This document shows, piece after piece, positions 8,950-17,674 of a stretch of DNA of 48,909 bases. How positions within the stretch are numbered: the first letter of the stretch is position 1; the number at the start of each line of letters is the position of its first letter. The stretch is taken from NCBI GenBank assembly GCA_910584875.1, contig CAJUDA010000025.1, forward strand, positions 1 to 48,909, given 5' to 3'. The translations under genes and the position numbers were made by a program. Under the pieces are notes generated by a model. The model worked only from the letters and a program-made list of their open reading frames with translations, was not told the DNA's origin and ran no database searches. Source of the stretch: an uncultured Eubacterium sp. (GTDB lineage Bacteria > Bacillota > Clostridia > Lachnospirales > Lachnospiraceae).

Positions 8950-9303
8950 ATGGGATTATTGGAAGAACTCAAAGAACTGGGCGCTAATGTTGACGAGGGT
9001 CTGGAGCGTCTGGGTGGGAATCAGGCACTCTATACGAGATTGCTCGGATCCTTTCTGAAGACAATGGAGGCACATCGTGTAACACCAGATTTTGACACTG
9101 CTGATCTCACCGAAGCGATCGAGAAGACCCATGCCATCAAAGGTACGTCCGGGAATCTGTCTATCACTCCGGTGTATGAGGCTTATACAGAGATCGTAGC
9201 TCTGCTGCGGGCGGATAAGCCGGAGCAGGCAAAGGAAGAGCTTGTGAAAATCCTGCCTGTACAGGAGAAAATCATGGAATGTATTGAAAAGTATTCAAAG
9301 TAG
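8950..9303 (+). CDS. Stand-alone HPt phosphotransfer protein
   Basis: This 117-residue protein has a histidine phosphotransfer fold with the phospho-accepting H61 in KTHAIKGTSGNL. HPt proteins shuttle phosphate between receiver domains in multi-step phosphorelays. The start chosen is the ATG at 8950, preceded by AAAGGAGGC; the reading frame is open further upstream but that part overlaps the terminator and has no ribosome site. The gene is followed after 25 bases by a hybrid kinase with two receiver domains, its most likely partner. It could also exchange phosphate with the other regulators in the block. Confidence 0.9.
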   Translation: MGLLEELKELGANVDEGLERLGGNQALYTRLLGSFLKTMEAHRVTPDFDTADLTEAIEKTHAIKGTSGNLSITPVYEAYTEIVALLRADKPEQAKEELVKILPVQEKIMECIEKYSK

Positions 9304-9328
9304 TAGGAAGATGAATCAGGGGAATGCA

Positions 9329-11890
9329 ATGAAAATGAACAGAAAATTGAGAAAATATTTTATATCAAGTATTATTACTGCTGTGACAGTGTGTCTTATC
9401 GTATTTCTGATGCTGGTAGTTTTGATGTCAGGTCAGACGCAGGGAACAATTTCGGATATCAGTAATATGTATATGTCGGAGATGAATCTGCAGTTGCAGC
9501 AAAAGTTCAATTCGATCACCAATCTCCGGCTGGATCAGGTAGACGGGATCGTAAGAAGAACACCGCCGTCTGATCTTGTTTATGGTAAATCGATGCTTGA
9601 TCAGCTGAATACAAGCGCAGAGGTCAGGGATATTGCTTATCTGGGATTGTATTCGCGATCCGGCGAGGAAGAAAGGATCCGCGGTGAGGAGCTTTTTATT
9701 TCCAATTATGACAATCTTTCACTGCAATTGGGGGAAGGAGACCTCAGGGGGATTGGTGTTGCAAAAAATGCGGCAGGGGACAAATTTTTTATGTTTGGTG
9801 TGGCTGCTGACTACCCCTTAAAAGACGGTGGGAAAAGCATGGCCCTGATTGCCGGGGTTTCCATGGAGTATCTGAATCAGGCTCTTTATCTGGATGAGAA
9901 AGAAGCAAATATGTATTCTCATGTGATCGATGGAGAGGGCAATTTTGTCATACGAAATGGCGACGCTTACCGGGAAAATTATTTTCAGCGTCTCGAGGAA
10001 ACAGTAGAAGAAGCAGGTACTAAAAACACACAGAATCTGGTGAAGGAGCTGAGGGATTCCATCCGGGAGAGAAAAACATTTTCTGCAGATGTGAAAGTGG
10101 ACGGTGAGATAAGACGGATGTTCTGTTCTCCGGTTTCGGACAGAGTAGACTGGTACTGGATCTCAATTATGACGAATCGGGAACTGGATGTGTCGGTAAC
10201 CCGGCTTGACCGGACCCGCCTGGCAATTAGCGTTTCGTCCGTAGCTGCTATTCTCATTATGATGATGATCATATTCATCATATATTTCCAGCTATCACGG
10301 AAACAGATGAAAGAACTGGCGAAATCACGGAAAGAGGCTGTGGACGCCAATATGGCAAAAAGCGAATTTCTTTCCAGTATGAGTCACGATATCCGTACGC
10401 CTATGAACGCTATTATCGGTATGACGGAAATCGCCATGAAGAATCCGGGTGACCGTCATCGCGTGGAAGACTGTCTGAATAAAGTAAAATTATCCAGTAA
10501 ACAGCTTCTGGGACTGATCAACGACGTGTTGGATATGTCTAAGATCGAGAGCGGGAAGATGACTCTCAGTGAAAACATCATGTCCCTGCGGGAAGTAATG
10601 GATGATATTGTAAATATTGTGCGTCCCCAGGTTATGGAGCGGAATCAGTTCTTTGATATCTTTATCCAGAACATAAAATCAGAAAAGGTGTATTGTGACG
10701 AAGTGCGGCTCAATCAGGTACTGTTAAACCTGTTGTCCAATGCGCTGAAATTTACACCGGAGAATGGCAGGATCGACGTGCATTTATACCAGGAGGAATC
10801 TCCGAAAGGGCAAGAATACATCCGAAACCATTTTCTTGTGGAAGATACCGGTATCGGTATGTCTGAGGAATTCCAGAAGAAGATCTTTGATTCATTTGCC
10901 AGGGAGGATACCGAACAGGTACGTCATATCGTGGGAACCGGACTGGGTACCTCTATTACTAAGAGTATCATCACCCTTATGGGCGGAACGATTGAGGTGA
11001 AGAGTGAGCAGGGCAAGGGAAGCTGTTTTCATATTATTGTGGACCTGAAATGTGCCGAACCGGAAGAGGAAATGGTACTGCCAGACTGGAGAGTGCTGGT
11101 AGTGGATGATAATGAGCAGCTGTGTGTCAGTGCCGTCTCTAATCTGGAAGAGCTTGGCGTCCGGGCAGAATGGACGCAGGATGGCGGAGAGGCAGTGCGG
11201 ATGATCGAGGATCATCACAACAGAGGTGAAGATTATCATTTCGTGCTGATCGACTGGAAGATGCCGGATATGGACGGCGTGCAGACGATGAAAGAGATCC
11301 GCAGCCGGGTGGACAGCGATGTGCCGATCTTTCTGATTTCTGCCTATGACTGGGGGGATATTGAGGAACAGCTGAAAGGTTCCCATTTTGAGGGTTTTAT
11401 CGCCAAACCATTATTTAAGTCAACTCTCTATACCCATCTGAAACAGTATGTGGAGGGAGCAAAAAAAGAAGCCGTAACGGCACAGGAAGAATTTGATTTC
11501 CAGGGAAGACATATCCTGCTGGCAGAAGATATCGATATCAACTGGGAGATCGCCAATGAAATACTCTCTTCGGTGGGACTGGTGCTGGAGCGTGCGGAAA
11601 ATGGTAAAATCTGCGTCGACATGTTTGTGGCTTCTGAGCCTGGATATTATGATGCGGTGCTGATGGATGTGAGAATGCCGGTAATGAATGGATATGATGC
11701 GACCCGGGCGATCCGGGCACTGGACCGGCCGGATCATGGCCTGCCGATCATCGCCATGACGGCGGATGCCTTTTCCGATGATGCCAAGCAGTGTTTTGAG
11801 AGCGGCATGGACGCCCATCTGACAAAACCGCTGGATATTAAGGAGTGTATGAGGACGCTGGAGAAATATCTCAGTGAAGGAAAAAATTGA
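9329..11890 (+). CDS. Hybrid histidine kinase with two receiver domains
   Basis: The 853-residue protein has a TM segment near the N terminus, an extracytoplasmic sensor of about 270 residues (probably Cache-like), a second TM, HisKA with H353 in SHDIRTP, and HATPase_c with NLLSNALKF, DTGIGMS and GTGLGTS. REC1 (acidic pair in VVDDNE, acceptor D642) and REC2 (acceptor D780 in LMDVRMP) follow. REC1 keeps the Lys of AKP but lacks the usual Thr/Ser position, so it may be less active; REC2 looks complete. The ATG at 9329 was chosen over the upstream TTG and ATG because CAGGGGAA lies at the right distance. It probably works with the HPt protein just upstream. Confidence 0.92.
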   Translation: MKMNRKLRKYFISSIITAVTVCLIVFLMLVVLMSGQTQGTISDISNMYMSEMNLQLQQKFNSITNLRLDQVDGIVRRTPPSDLVYGKSMLDQLNTSAEVRDIAYLGLYSRSGEEERIRGEELFISNYDNLSLQLGEGDLRGIGVAKNAAGDKFFMFGVAADYPLKDGGKSMALIAGVSMEYLNQALYLDEKEANMYSHVIDGEGNFVIRNGDAYRENYFQRLEETVEEAGTKNTQNLVKELRDSIRERKTFSADVKVDGEIRRMFCSPVSDRVDWYWISIMTNRELDVSVTRLDRTRLAISVSSVAAILIMMMIIFIIYFQLSRKQMKELAKSRKEAVDANMAKSEFLSSMSHDIRTPMNAIIGMTEIAMKNPGDRHRVEDCLNKVKLSSKQLLGLINDVLDMSKIESGKMTLSENIMSLREVMDDIVNIVRPQVMERNQFFDIFIQNIKSEKVYCDEVRLNQVLLNLLSNALKFTPENGRIDVHLYQEESPKGQEYIRNHFLVEDTGIGMSEEFQKKIFDSFAREDTEQVRHIVGTGLGTSITKSIITLMGGTIEVKSEQGKGSCFHIIVDLKCAEPEEEMVLPDWRVLVVDDNEQLCVSAVSNLEELGVRAEWTQDGGEAVRMIEDHHNRGEDYHFVLIDWKMPDMDGVQTMKEIRSRVDSDVPIFLISAYDWGDIEEQLKGSHFEGFIAKPLFKSTLYTHLKQYVEGAKKEAVTAQEEFDFQGRHILLAEDIDINWEIANEILSSVGLVLERAENGKICVDMFVASEPGYYDAVLMDVRMPVMNGYDATRAIRALDRPDHGLPIIAMTADAFSDDAKQCFESGMDAHLTKPLDIKECMRTLEKYLSEGKN

Positions 11891-11900
11891 TTATTAGTAG

Positions 11901-11929
11901 TTGACAAAGAAAAAGAACTGTGCTAATAT
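11901..11929 (+). promoter_or_regulatory. Promoter of tRNA-Gly
   Basis: A consensus -35 TTGACA (11901-11906), a 17-base spacer and -10 TAATAT (11924-11929) preceded by TGC, an extended -10. It lies 34 bases before the tRNA and is one of the strongest promoter matches in the window. Transcription may continue into asnS through the hairpin after the tRNA. Confidence 0.85.
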
Positions 11930-11963
11930 ATAACTCGTGCACAGCACAAGATATATAATATGT

Positions 11964-12036
11964 GCGCGAGTGGCTCAGTTGGTAGAGCACAACCTTGCCA
12001 AGGTTGGGGCCGCGGGTTCGAGTCCCGTCTCGCGCT
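11964..12036 (+). tRNA. tRNA-Gly (anticodon GCC)
   Basis: A complete cloverleaf can be drawn. The acceptor stem GCGCGAG pairs with CTCGCGC. The anticodon stem CAACC/GGTTG encloses the loop TTGCCAA with anticodon GCC at 11997-11999, which reads glycine GGC/GGU codons. The T arm carries GGTTCGAGTCC. The discriminator base is T36-like (T at 12036) and CCA is not encoded. A strong promoter lies upstream and a hairpin downstream. Confidence 0.96.
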
Positions 12037-12041
12037 TCTGG

Positions 12042-12079
12042 ATAAGAACCCTGTTTTACAGGGTTCTTATGATTTTATG
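12042..12079 (+). terminator. Hairpin after tRNA-Gly, terminator or attenuator
   Basis: ATAAGAACCCTG (12042-12053) pairs perfectly with CAGGGTTCTTAT (12059-12070) around TTTTA; GATTTTATG follows. The stem is strong but the T run is interrupted, so some read-through into asnS, which starts 28 bases later, is plausible. No separate asnS promoter was seen. Confidence 0.75.
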
Positions 12080-12098
12080 AAATAGTTTGGAGGAAATT

Positions 12099-13490
12099 AT
12101 GGAGCTTACAAGTATACGGAGCTTATTTCGTGAAAAAGAAACTTATCTGGACCAGACGGTGACCGTGGGCGGCTGGCTGCGGAGTGTGAGGGATTCAAAA
12201 ACTTTTGGATTTCTCGTTGTCAATGACGGAACATTTTTTGAGCCGCTGCAGGTGGTCTATGCGGACAGGCTGGAGAATTTTTCCCAGATATCAAGACTGA
12301 ATGTAGGGGCGGCTGTCATTGTGACAGGGAAGCTGGTTGCCACGCCGGATGCCAAGCAGCCGTTTGAGATCCAGGCGGATGAGGTTGTTATTGAAGGAGA
12401 ATCAGCACCGGATTATCCATTGCAGAAGAAGCGTCATTCTTTTGAATATCTCCGGACGATGGCACATCTGAGACCGAGGACCAATACGTTCCAGGCAGTA
12501 TTCCGCGTGCGGTCCCTGATCGCCTATGCGATCCACAAATTCTTTCAGGAGAGGGAGTTTGTGTATGTGCATACGCCGCTGATCACCGGCAGTGACTGTG
12601 AAGGGGCAGGAGAGATGTTCCGCGTCACGACGCTCGATCCCGCTGACCCGCCGAGAAACCAGGACGGAACGGTGGATTACAGCCAGGATTTCTTTAACAA
12701 AGAGACAAATCTTACGGTAAGCGGTCAGCTTAACGGAGAGACCTATGCCATGGCATTTAAAAATATCTATACGTTTGGACCGACATTCCGGGCAGAAAAT
12801 TCAAATACAACGCGTCATGCGGCAGAGTTCTGGATGATTGAACCGGAGATTGCTTTTGCTGATCTGACGGATGATATGATGCTTGCCGAGAGTATGCTGA
12901 AATATGTGATTTCCTATGTATTGGAACAGGCGCCGGAAGAGATGGAATTTTTCAATAAATTTGTGGACAAGGGTCTGATCGAACGTCTCCGTCATGTAGT
13001 GGATTCTGATTTCGCGCATGTGACGTATACGGAAGCAGTGGAACTGCTGGAGAAACAAAATGATAAGTTTGAATATAAAATCTCCTGGGGAGCAGATCTG
13101 CAGACGGAGCACGAGCGCTGTCTGACGGAAGAGATCTTTAAACGCCCGGTATTTGTGACCGATTATCCGAAGGAGATCAAAGCATTTTACATGAAACAGA
13201 ATGAAGACGGCAGGACGGTAGCCGCCATGGACTGCCTCGTGCCGGGGATCGGTGAGATCATCGGCGGCAGTCAGAGAGAAGATGATTATGACAAGCTTGT
13301 GAAACGTATGGAGGAGTGTGGTCTCGCCAAAGAAGATTATGATTTTTATCTGGATCTGCGCCGTTTTGGTACGGCGAGACACGCTGGTTTCGGACTTGGG
13401 TTTGAACGCTGCGTCATGTATCTGACTGGAATGCAGAATATCCGCGATGTCATTCCGTTCCCGCGGACCGTCAATAATTGTGAACTGTAA
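12099..13490 (+). CDS. asnS: Asparaginyl-tRNA synthetase
   Basis: The enzyme charges tRNA-Asn with asparagine. The 463-residue length is typical of bacterial AsnRS. An N-terminal OB-fold anticodon-binding domain (about 1-110) precedes the class II catalytic core. Motif 2 lies around FRAENSNTTRHAAEFW and motif 3 around GFGLGFERCVMYL, and the C terminus is FPRTVNNCEL-like. The ATG at 12099 was chosen because TTGGAGGA precedes it at normal spacing; the TTG twelve bases upstream falls inside that ribosome site. It is followed after 29 bases by asnA, so asparagine synthesis and its use in translation are probably co-expressed. No T-box leader is visible upstream. Confidence 0.96.
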   Translation: MELTSIRSLFREKETYLDQTVTVGGWLRSVRDSKTFGFLVVNDGTFFEPLQVVYADRLENFSQISRLNVGAAVIVTGKLVATPDAKQPFEIQADEVVIEGESAPDYPLQKKRHSFEYLRTMAHLRPRTNTFQAVFRVRSLIAYAIHKFFQEREFVYVHTPLITGSDCEGAGEMFRVTTLDPADPPRNQDGTVDYSQDFFNKETNLTVSGQLNGETYAMAFKNIYTFGPTFRAENSNTTRHAAEFWMIEPEIAFADLTDDMMLAESMLKYVISYVLEQAPEEMEFFNKFVDKGLIERLRHVVDSDFAHVTYTEAVELLEKQNDKFEYKISWGADLQTEHERCLTEEIFKRPVFVTDYPKEIKAFYMKQNEDGRTVAAMDCLVPGIGEIIGGSQREDDYDKLVKRMEECGLAKEDYDFYLDLRRFGTARHAGFGLGFERCVMYLTGMQNIRDVIPFPRTVNNCEL

Positions 13491-13519
13491 ACCAGAATTT
13501 ATATATGAGGAGGTAGGTT

Positions 13520-14527
13520 ATGAAATTGCAAGTACCAGAAAATTATGTCTCCCAGCTGGACATCCGGGAAACGGAGGTAGCGATCAAGAAGGTAAAGGAT
13601 TTTTTTGAGAAGGCGCTGGCTGTCAACCTCAATCTTACCCGTGTTTCAGCTCCGCTGTTTGTGGCGCCGGAATCCGGTCTCAATGACAATCTGAACGGGG
13701 TTGAGAGACCGGTCAGTTTTGGTATCCGGGAACAGGATGAACGACAGGTAGAGATCGTTCACTCTCTGGCAAAATGGAAAAGGCATGCTCTTGCACGTTA
13801 TGGTTTTGAGCATGGTGAGGGGCTGTATACGGATATGAATGCGATCCGGCGGGATGAGGATACCGACAATGTCCACTCGATCTTTGTCGACCAGTGGGAC
13901 TGGGAATGTATCATTGATAAGAAGGAGAGGAATATCGAAACTCTCAAAAGTTTTGTAAAAAAGGTGTATCAGTCGCTGGAAGAAACAGAAGATTATATGG
14001 CGGCGCAGTATTCTTATATTAAAAAAACCCTGCCGACAGAGATCACCTGGCTGACGACCCAGGAGCTGGAAGACCGGTATCCGGACAAGACGCCAAAAGA
14101 GAGGGAGTATCTTGCCGTAAAGGAATATGGTGCGATTTTCCTGATGCAGATCGGCGATAAGCTGGCTTCGGGGGAACCTCACGACGGGCGCGCCCCTGAT
14201 TATGACGACTGGTCGCTGAATGGTGATATCATCGTATATTACCCGGTGCTGGATATGGCGTTTGAGATCTCTTCCATGGGAATCCGGGTGGATGAGACAG
14301 CATTGAAGGAGCAGCTTGTGAAGGCAGGATGTCCGGAACGGGAAAACCTGCCGTTCCAGAAAGAGATTCTGGAAGGGAGTCTGCCCTATACGATCGGAGG
14401 AGGCATCGGTCAGTCCAGGATTTGTATGTTTTTCCTGAAAAAAGCACATATTGGTGAAGTGCAGTCCTCCTTGTGGCCGGAAGAGATCATGGAGGAAAGC
14501 CAGAAACAGGGCTTGAATCTGTTATAA
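13520..14527 (+). CDS. asnA: Aspartate-ammonia ligase (asparagine synthetase A)
   Basis: AsnA makes asparagine from aspartate, ammonia and ATP. The 335-residue length and motifs fit the family: GLNDNLNGVERPVSF near residue 55, HSLAKWKRHAL, TDMNAIRRDE, VDQWDWE, and TIGGGIGQSR near the C terminus. AsnA is an evolutionary relative of the class II Asp/Asn-tRNA synthetase core (known for the family), so the pair with asnS is notable. It starts behind GGAGGTAGG. The ammonia-dependent form is consistent with an anaerobe living where ammonia is plentiful; this last point is inference. Confidence 0.96.
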   Translation: MKLQVPENYVSQLDIRETEVAIKKVKDFFEKALAVNLNLTRVSAPLFVAPESGLNDNLNGVERPVSFGIREQDERQVEIVHSLAKWKRHALARYGFEHGEGLYTDMNAIRRDEDTDNVHSIFVDQWDWECIIDKKERNIETLKSFVKKVYQSLEETEDYMAAQYSYIKKTLPTEITWLTTQELEDRYPDKTPKEREYLAVKEYGAIFLMQIGDKLASGEPHDGRAPDYDDWSLNGDIIVYYPVLDMAFEISSMGIRVDETALKEQLVKAGCPERENLPFQKEILEGSLPYTIGGGIGQSRICMFFLKKAHIGEVQSSLWPEEIMEESQKQGLNLL

Positions 14528-14545
14528 AGAGAACGGGAGACGAAG

Positions 14546-15721
14546 ATGGACAATTTTACGTTTTATGCACCGACATATTTTGATTTTGGAAAAGGAGCCG
14601 AGTCTCATGTGGCAGAACTGATCCGCCGTTTCGGCGGCAGCAGGGTATTGCTGCATTATGGAGGGGGTTCGATCAAAAAAAGCGGGCTTTATGATCGGAT
14701 CACAAGGTGTCTGGAACAAGAGAGCATCCCTTATGTCACGCTGGGAGGCGTTCAGCCAAATCCAAGAAGCGGACTGGTGTATGAAGGGATCCAGTTGTGC
14801 CGGGAAGAAAAGGTTAATTTTATACTGGCGGCTGGCGGCGGCAGCACGATTGATTCGGCTAAGGCGATCGCAGCTGGAACACCGTACAACGGCGATTTTA
14901 TGGACTTCTATCAGGGGAAAGGCACTATCGAAAAGGCGCTTCCCATCGGCACGGTACTGACGATCGCAGCAGCGGGAAGCGAAGGATCTCCCAATACCGT
15001 GATCACAGATGAGAAAACACTGGTAAAGAAGGGGACAAAGAGCGATCTTCTCCGTCCGAGGTTTTCGATCCTGAACCCGGAACTGACCTGTACGCTGTCA
15101 CCTTATCAGACGGCGGCGGGTGCGACGGATATTATGATCCATGTCTGTGAGAGGTATTTTTCCAATACAGAAGAGGTGGAGATCACAGACCGTCTGTGTG
15201 AGGCGGTGTTGAAGACGATCATTTATGAGACGCCGAGGGTGATGGAGGATCCCGGCAATTATGAGGCAAGGGCAAATATTATGTGGGCGGGGATGCTGGC
15301 TCACAATAATATATGCGGAGTCGGACGTGTGCAGGACTGGGCAAGCCATCATATCGAACATGAACTTTCGGCGCTGTATGATGTGACGCATGGTGCCGGA
15401 CTCGCTGTGATCGCGCCCCGCTGGATGCGGTATGTTCTGCATACGAATCCGCATAAACTGGTGGATTTTGCTGTACGGGTCTGGGATATTCCTTTGAATG
15501 AAACAGATCCTGGTGCGACGGCACTGCAGGGGATCGAAAAATTCGAGGCATTTTTACGGCAGATCGGTATGCCATCTACTTTTGAAGAGATCGGAGCCAG
15601 AAGGGAAGATATCGGGCTTATGACAGATAAACTTTTCGGAAACCGGGAGACAGAGGGCAATTATGTGAAGCTCCGGAGAGACGATGTGGTCAAAATATAT
15701 GAGAGCGCAGTCAGCGGGTAG
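14546..15721 (+). CDS. Iron-containing alcohol dehydrogenase (butanol dehydrogenase-like)
   Basis: This is a group III, iron-type NAD(P)-dependent alcohol dehydrogenase of 391 residues resembling the BdhA/YqhD branch. The N-terminal dinucleotide-binding part has HYGGGSIKKSG and the AAGGGSTIDSAKAIA signature. The metal-binding domain shows Asp in GATDIMIHVCE and His residues in HHIEHELS and THGAGLAVI, so the usual Asp-His-His-His ligands appear present. It probably reduces aldehydes to alcohols during fermentation, but the substrate cannot be read from sequence. It starts 18 bases after asnA and is followed by the sigma-like gene after 11 bases. Confidence 0.92.
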   Translation: MDNFTFYAPTYFDFGKGAESHVAELIRRFGGSRVLLHYGGGSIKKSGLYDRITRCLEQESIPYVTLGGVQPNPRSGLVYEGIQLCREEKVNFILAAGGGSTIDSAKAIAAGTPYNGDFMDFYQGKGTIEKALPIGTVLTIAAAGSEGSPNTVITDEKTLVKKGTKSDLLRPRFSILNPELTCTLSPYQTAAGATDIMIHVCERYFSNTEEVEITDRLCEAVLKTIIYETPRVMEDPGNYEARANIMWAGMLAHNNICGVGRVQDWASHHIEHELSALYDVTHGAGLAVIAPRWMRYVLHTNPHKLVDFAVRVWDIPLNETDPGATALQGIEKFEAFLRQIGMPSTFEEIGARREDIGLMTDKLFGNRETEGNYVKLRRDDVVKIYESAVSG

Positions 15722-15732
15722 AGGGTAAGGTC

Positions 15733-16503
15733 ATGGATCAGAGAGAATTTTTGCGCCAGATGGAAGATCTGGCAGCTTTCGGGAAAACGAAGGACAATGT
15801 CCTGACGAAAGAAGAAATTGCGGATTACTGCAGTGATCTGGAGCTGTCGGAGGAACATCTGGAGCTTGTTTATGCTTATCTGGCAGAGCACCGGATCCAT
15901 GTGCCGGGGTATTCGGAGGACTTGCGGGATACGGAAGAACCATCAGAAGAAAAAAAGATGGCGGCGGAAGACTCCCGGTATCTTCATATTTACCGGAAAG
16001 AACTGAAAAACCTGCCGGGGTATACTGCGGAAGAACTCGGGGAGCTCTATCGGCGGCTCCGCGCAGGAGATGAGGCGGTAGTACCTGTGGTGATCGAGGG
16101 GCACCTTGCCCGGGTGGCAACGCTGGCAGGTAAGTACCGTGGACGGGGCGTGTCGCTGGAAGATCTGATCCAGGAGGGAAATCTGGAGCTCATTACCTGT
16201 GTCAATATGCTGCTGGGAAATCATGAGGTGATGGATTTTAAGAAGGCGATCGACCATGCGGTGCGCAGCCGGATGATCGGACTGGTCGATGAGGAATTGT
16301 CGATCAGCGACCAGGTCAGCGCGGTGCTTGCCAAAGTAAACCTGCTTCTGGAGGCTACGCACATTCTGGCAGAAGAATACGGCAGGATCGCAACGATAGA
16401 AGAACTGTCGGAGTTCACACATATGGATCTGGAAGAGATCCGGATGTATGTGGATCTCTCGCTGGATAACATCGAACTTGGCAGGGGAGAGTCAAATGAA
16501 TGA
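15733..16503 (+). CDS. Sigma-70-like protein lacking region 4
   Basis: The 256-residue protein begins with a small helical domain (about 20-60, LTKEEIADYC... VYAYLAEHRI) that recalls sigma region 1.1. A linker and a good match to sigma regions 1.2-2.2 follow: LRAGDEAVVPVVIEGHLARV then GRGVSLEDLIQEGNLELI (about 115-155). Regions 2.3-2.4, which melt and read the -10 element, are degenerate and lack the Trp-Trp cluster. A region 3-like helix pair follows (EEYGRIATIEELSEFTHM). The protein stops with no region 4, so it cannot read a -35 element. It may bind core polymerase through the region 2.2-like surface. The last 8 bases overlap mutY. Function unknown. Confidence 0.8.
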   Translation: MDQREFLRQMEDLAAFGKTKDNVLTKEEIADYCSDLELSEEHLELVYAYLAEHRIHVPGYSEDLRDTEEPSEEKKMAAEDSRYLHIYRKELKNLPGYTAEELGELYRRLRAGDEAVVPVVIEGHLARVATLAGKYRGRGVSLEDLIQEGNLELITCVNMLLGNHEVMDFKKAIDHAVRSRMIGLVDEELSISDQVSAVLAKVNLLLEATHILAEEYGRIATIEELSEFTHMDLEEIRMYVDLSLDNIELGRGESNE

Positions 16504-17551
16504 ATATGATCTGGGGGCTTTGGTAAAGCCCCTTTGTTTATGGTATGAGAAGAATAAACGGAGCATGCCGTGGCGGGATGATGCCACGCCGTATCATGTC
16601 TGGCTGTCAGAGATCATGCTCCAGCAGACGAGGATTGAGGCCGCAAAAGCCTATTATGAGCGTTTCATAACCCGACTTCCTGATGTGGAAGCGCTTGCCG
16701 GCGTCCCGGAAGAGGAGCTCCTGAAGCTGTGGGAAGGGCTCGGGTATTATAACCGTGCCAGGAATCTGCAGAAGGCGGCAAAGATCCTTGTGGAACGGTA
16801 TGAGGGCAGGCTGCCGGCAGATTATGGACTGCTTCTGGAACTGCCGGGGATCGGGAGTTACACGGCGGGAGCGGTCGCCTCGATCGCTTATGGAGTTCCG
16901 GCGCCTGCCGTGGACGGCAATGTGCTCCGGGTGACGATGCGCTGGCTTGGATGTGATGACGATATCTCCAAAAGCGGTGTGAGGAAGAAAATGGAGCGTT
17001 CGATCATGAATGTGATCCCGCAGGAAAAACCGGGTGAATTTAATCAGGCGCTGATGGAACTGGGGGAAGTGGTCTGCATACCGAACGGGATGCCTTTGTG
17101 TGAAGAGTGTCCGATCGCTTCCAGCTGTCTTGCCAGAAAATCTGGACGGCAGACAGAACTGCCGGTGAAGCCGGGGAAGAAGGAGAGACGCATTGAGCAG
17201 AGGACGGTCCTCGTACTGGAATGGCAGGGGAAGATCGCTGTCCGCAAACGTTCTTCCCGGGGACTTCTGGCAAACATGTGGGAATTTCCCTCATTTGACG
17301 GATATCTGTCGGAAAATCAGGTCTGCGGGATGATTTGCGGCGAATCTGCCAGACCAGTCAGGATCCGGCAGCTGCACGACGGCAGGCATATCTTTTCACA
17401 TGTGGAATGGCATATGAAAGCATATGAAATTACACTGAAAGACAGTGTACCACAACATATAGTGCCGGACCTTTTGTGGATAAAAAAAGAAGAACTGGAA
17501 AACCGCTATGCGGTTCCGGTGGCATTTCATTGCTTTTTGCGGCAGCTATAG
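16496..17551 (+). CDS. mutY: A/G-specific adenine DNA glycosylase MutY
   Basis: MutY removes adenine mispaired with 8-oxoguanine. The 351-residue protein has the HhH-GPD catalytic domain (SEIMLQQTRI; ELPGIGSYTAGA; catalytic Asp in VDGNVLRV), a [4Fe-4S] cluster loop with cysteines spaced C-x7-C-x2-C-x5-C (CIPNGMPLCEECPIASSC), and a C-terminal NUDIX-like 8-oxoG recognition domain (about 230-351). The first Cys spacing is one residue longer than the E. coli C-x6-C. The ATG at 16496 lies behind GGGGAGA within the 3' end of the sigma-like gene; the upstream open frame has no better start. Confidence 0.95.
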   Translation: MNEYDLGALVKPLCLWYEKNKRSMPWRDDATPYHVWLSEIMLQQTRIEAAKAYYERFITRLPDVEALAGVPEEELLKLWEGLGYYNRARNLQKAAKILVERYEGRLPADYGLLLELPGIGSYTAGAVASIAYGVPAPAVDGNVLRVTMRWLGCDDDISKSGVRKKMERSIMNVIPQEKPGEFNQALMELGEVVCIPNGMPLCEECPIASSCLARKSGRQTELPVKPGKKERRIEQRTVLVLEWQGKIAVRKRSSRGLLANMWEFPSFDGYLSENQVCGMICGESARPVRIRQLHDGRHIFSHVEWHMKAYEITLKDSVPQHIVPDLLWIKKEELENRYAVPVAFHCFLRQL

Positions 17552-17660
17552 GGGCGGAAATGCCCGCATCAGTCAGTTTTTCAGCTGTTTTGCGCATGTG
17601 CCATGCCACATGACTATAGTACATGATATGGTGCAAATATAGAATTTGGCAAGAAAAAAT

Positions 17661-17674
17661 TACAATATATAGTA
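17661..17674 (+). promoter_or_regulatory. Possible NrdR box upstream of nrdD
   Basis: TACAATATATAGTA is a nearly perfect palindrome (one mismatched pair) resembling the NrdR box, and it overlaps the nrdD -35 region where a repressor would block polymerase. NrdR controls ribonucleotide reductase genes in many bacteria. A second, weaker candidate, ACTATAGT (17613-17620), lies about 51 bases upstream centre to centre, which is wider than the usual NrdR pair spacing. No nrdR gene is in the window. Confidence 0.45.

Noticed and set aside
12037..12098. T-box riboswitch before asnS
   Set aside because: Only one simple hairpin fits in the 62 bases; there is no specifier loop or T-box sequence.
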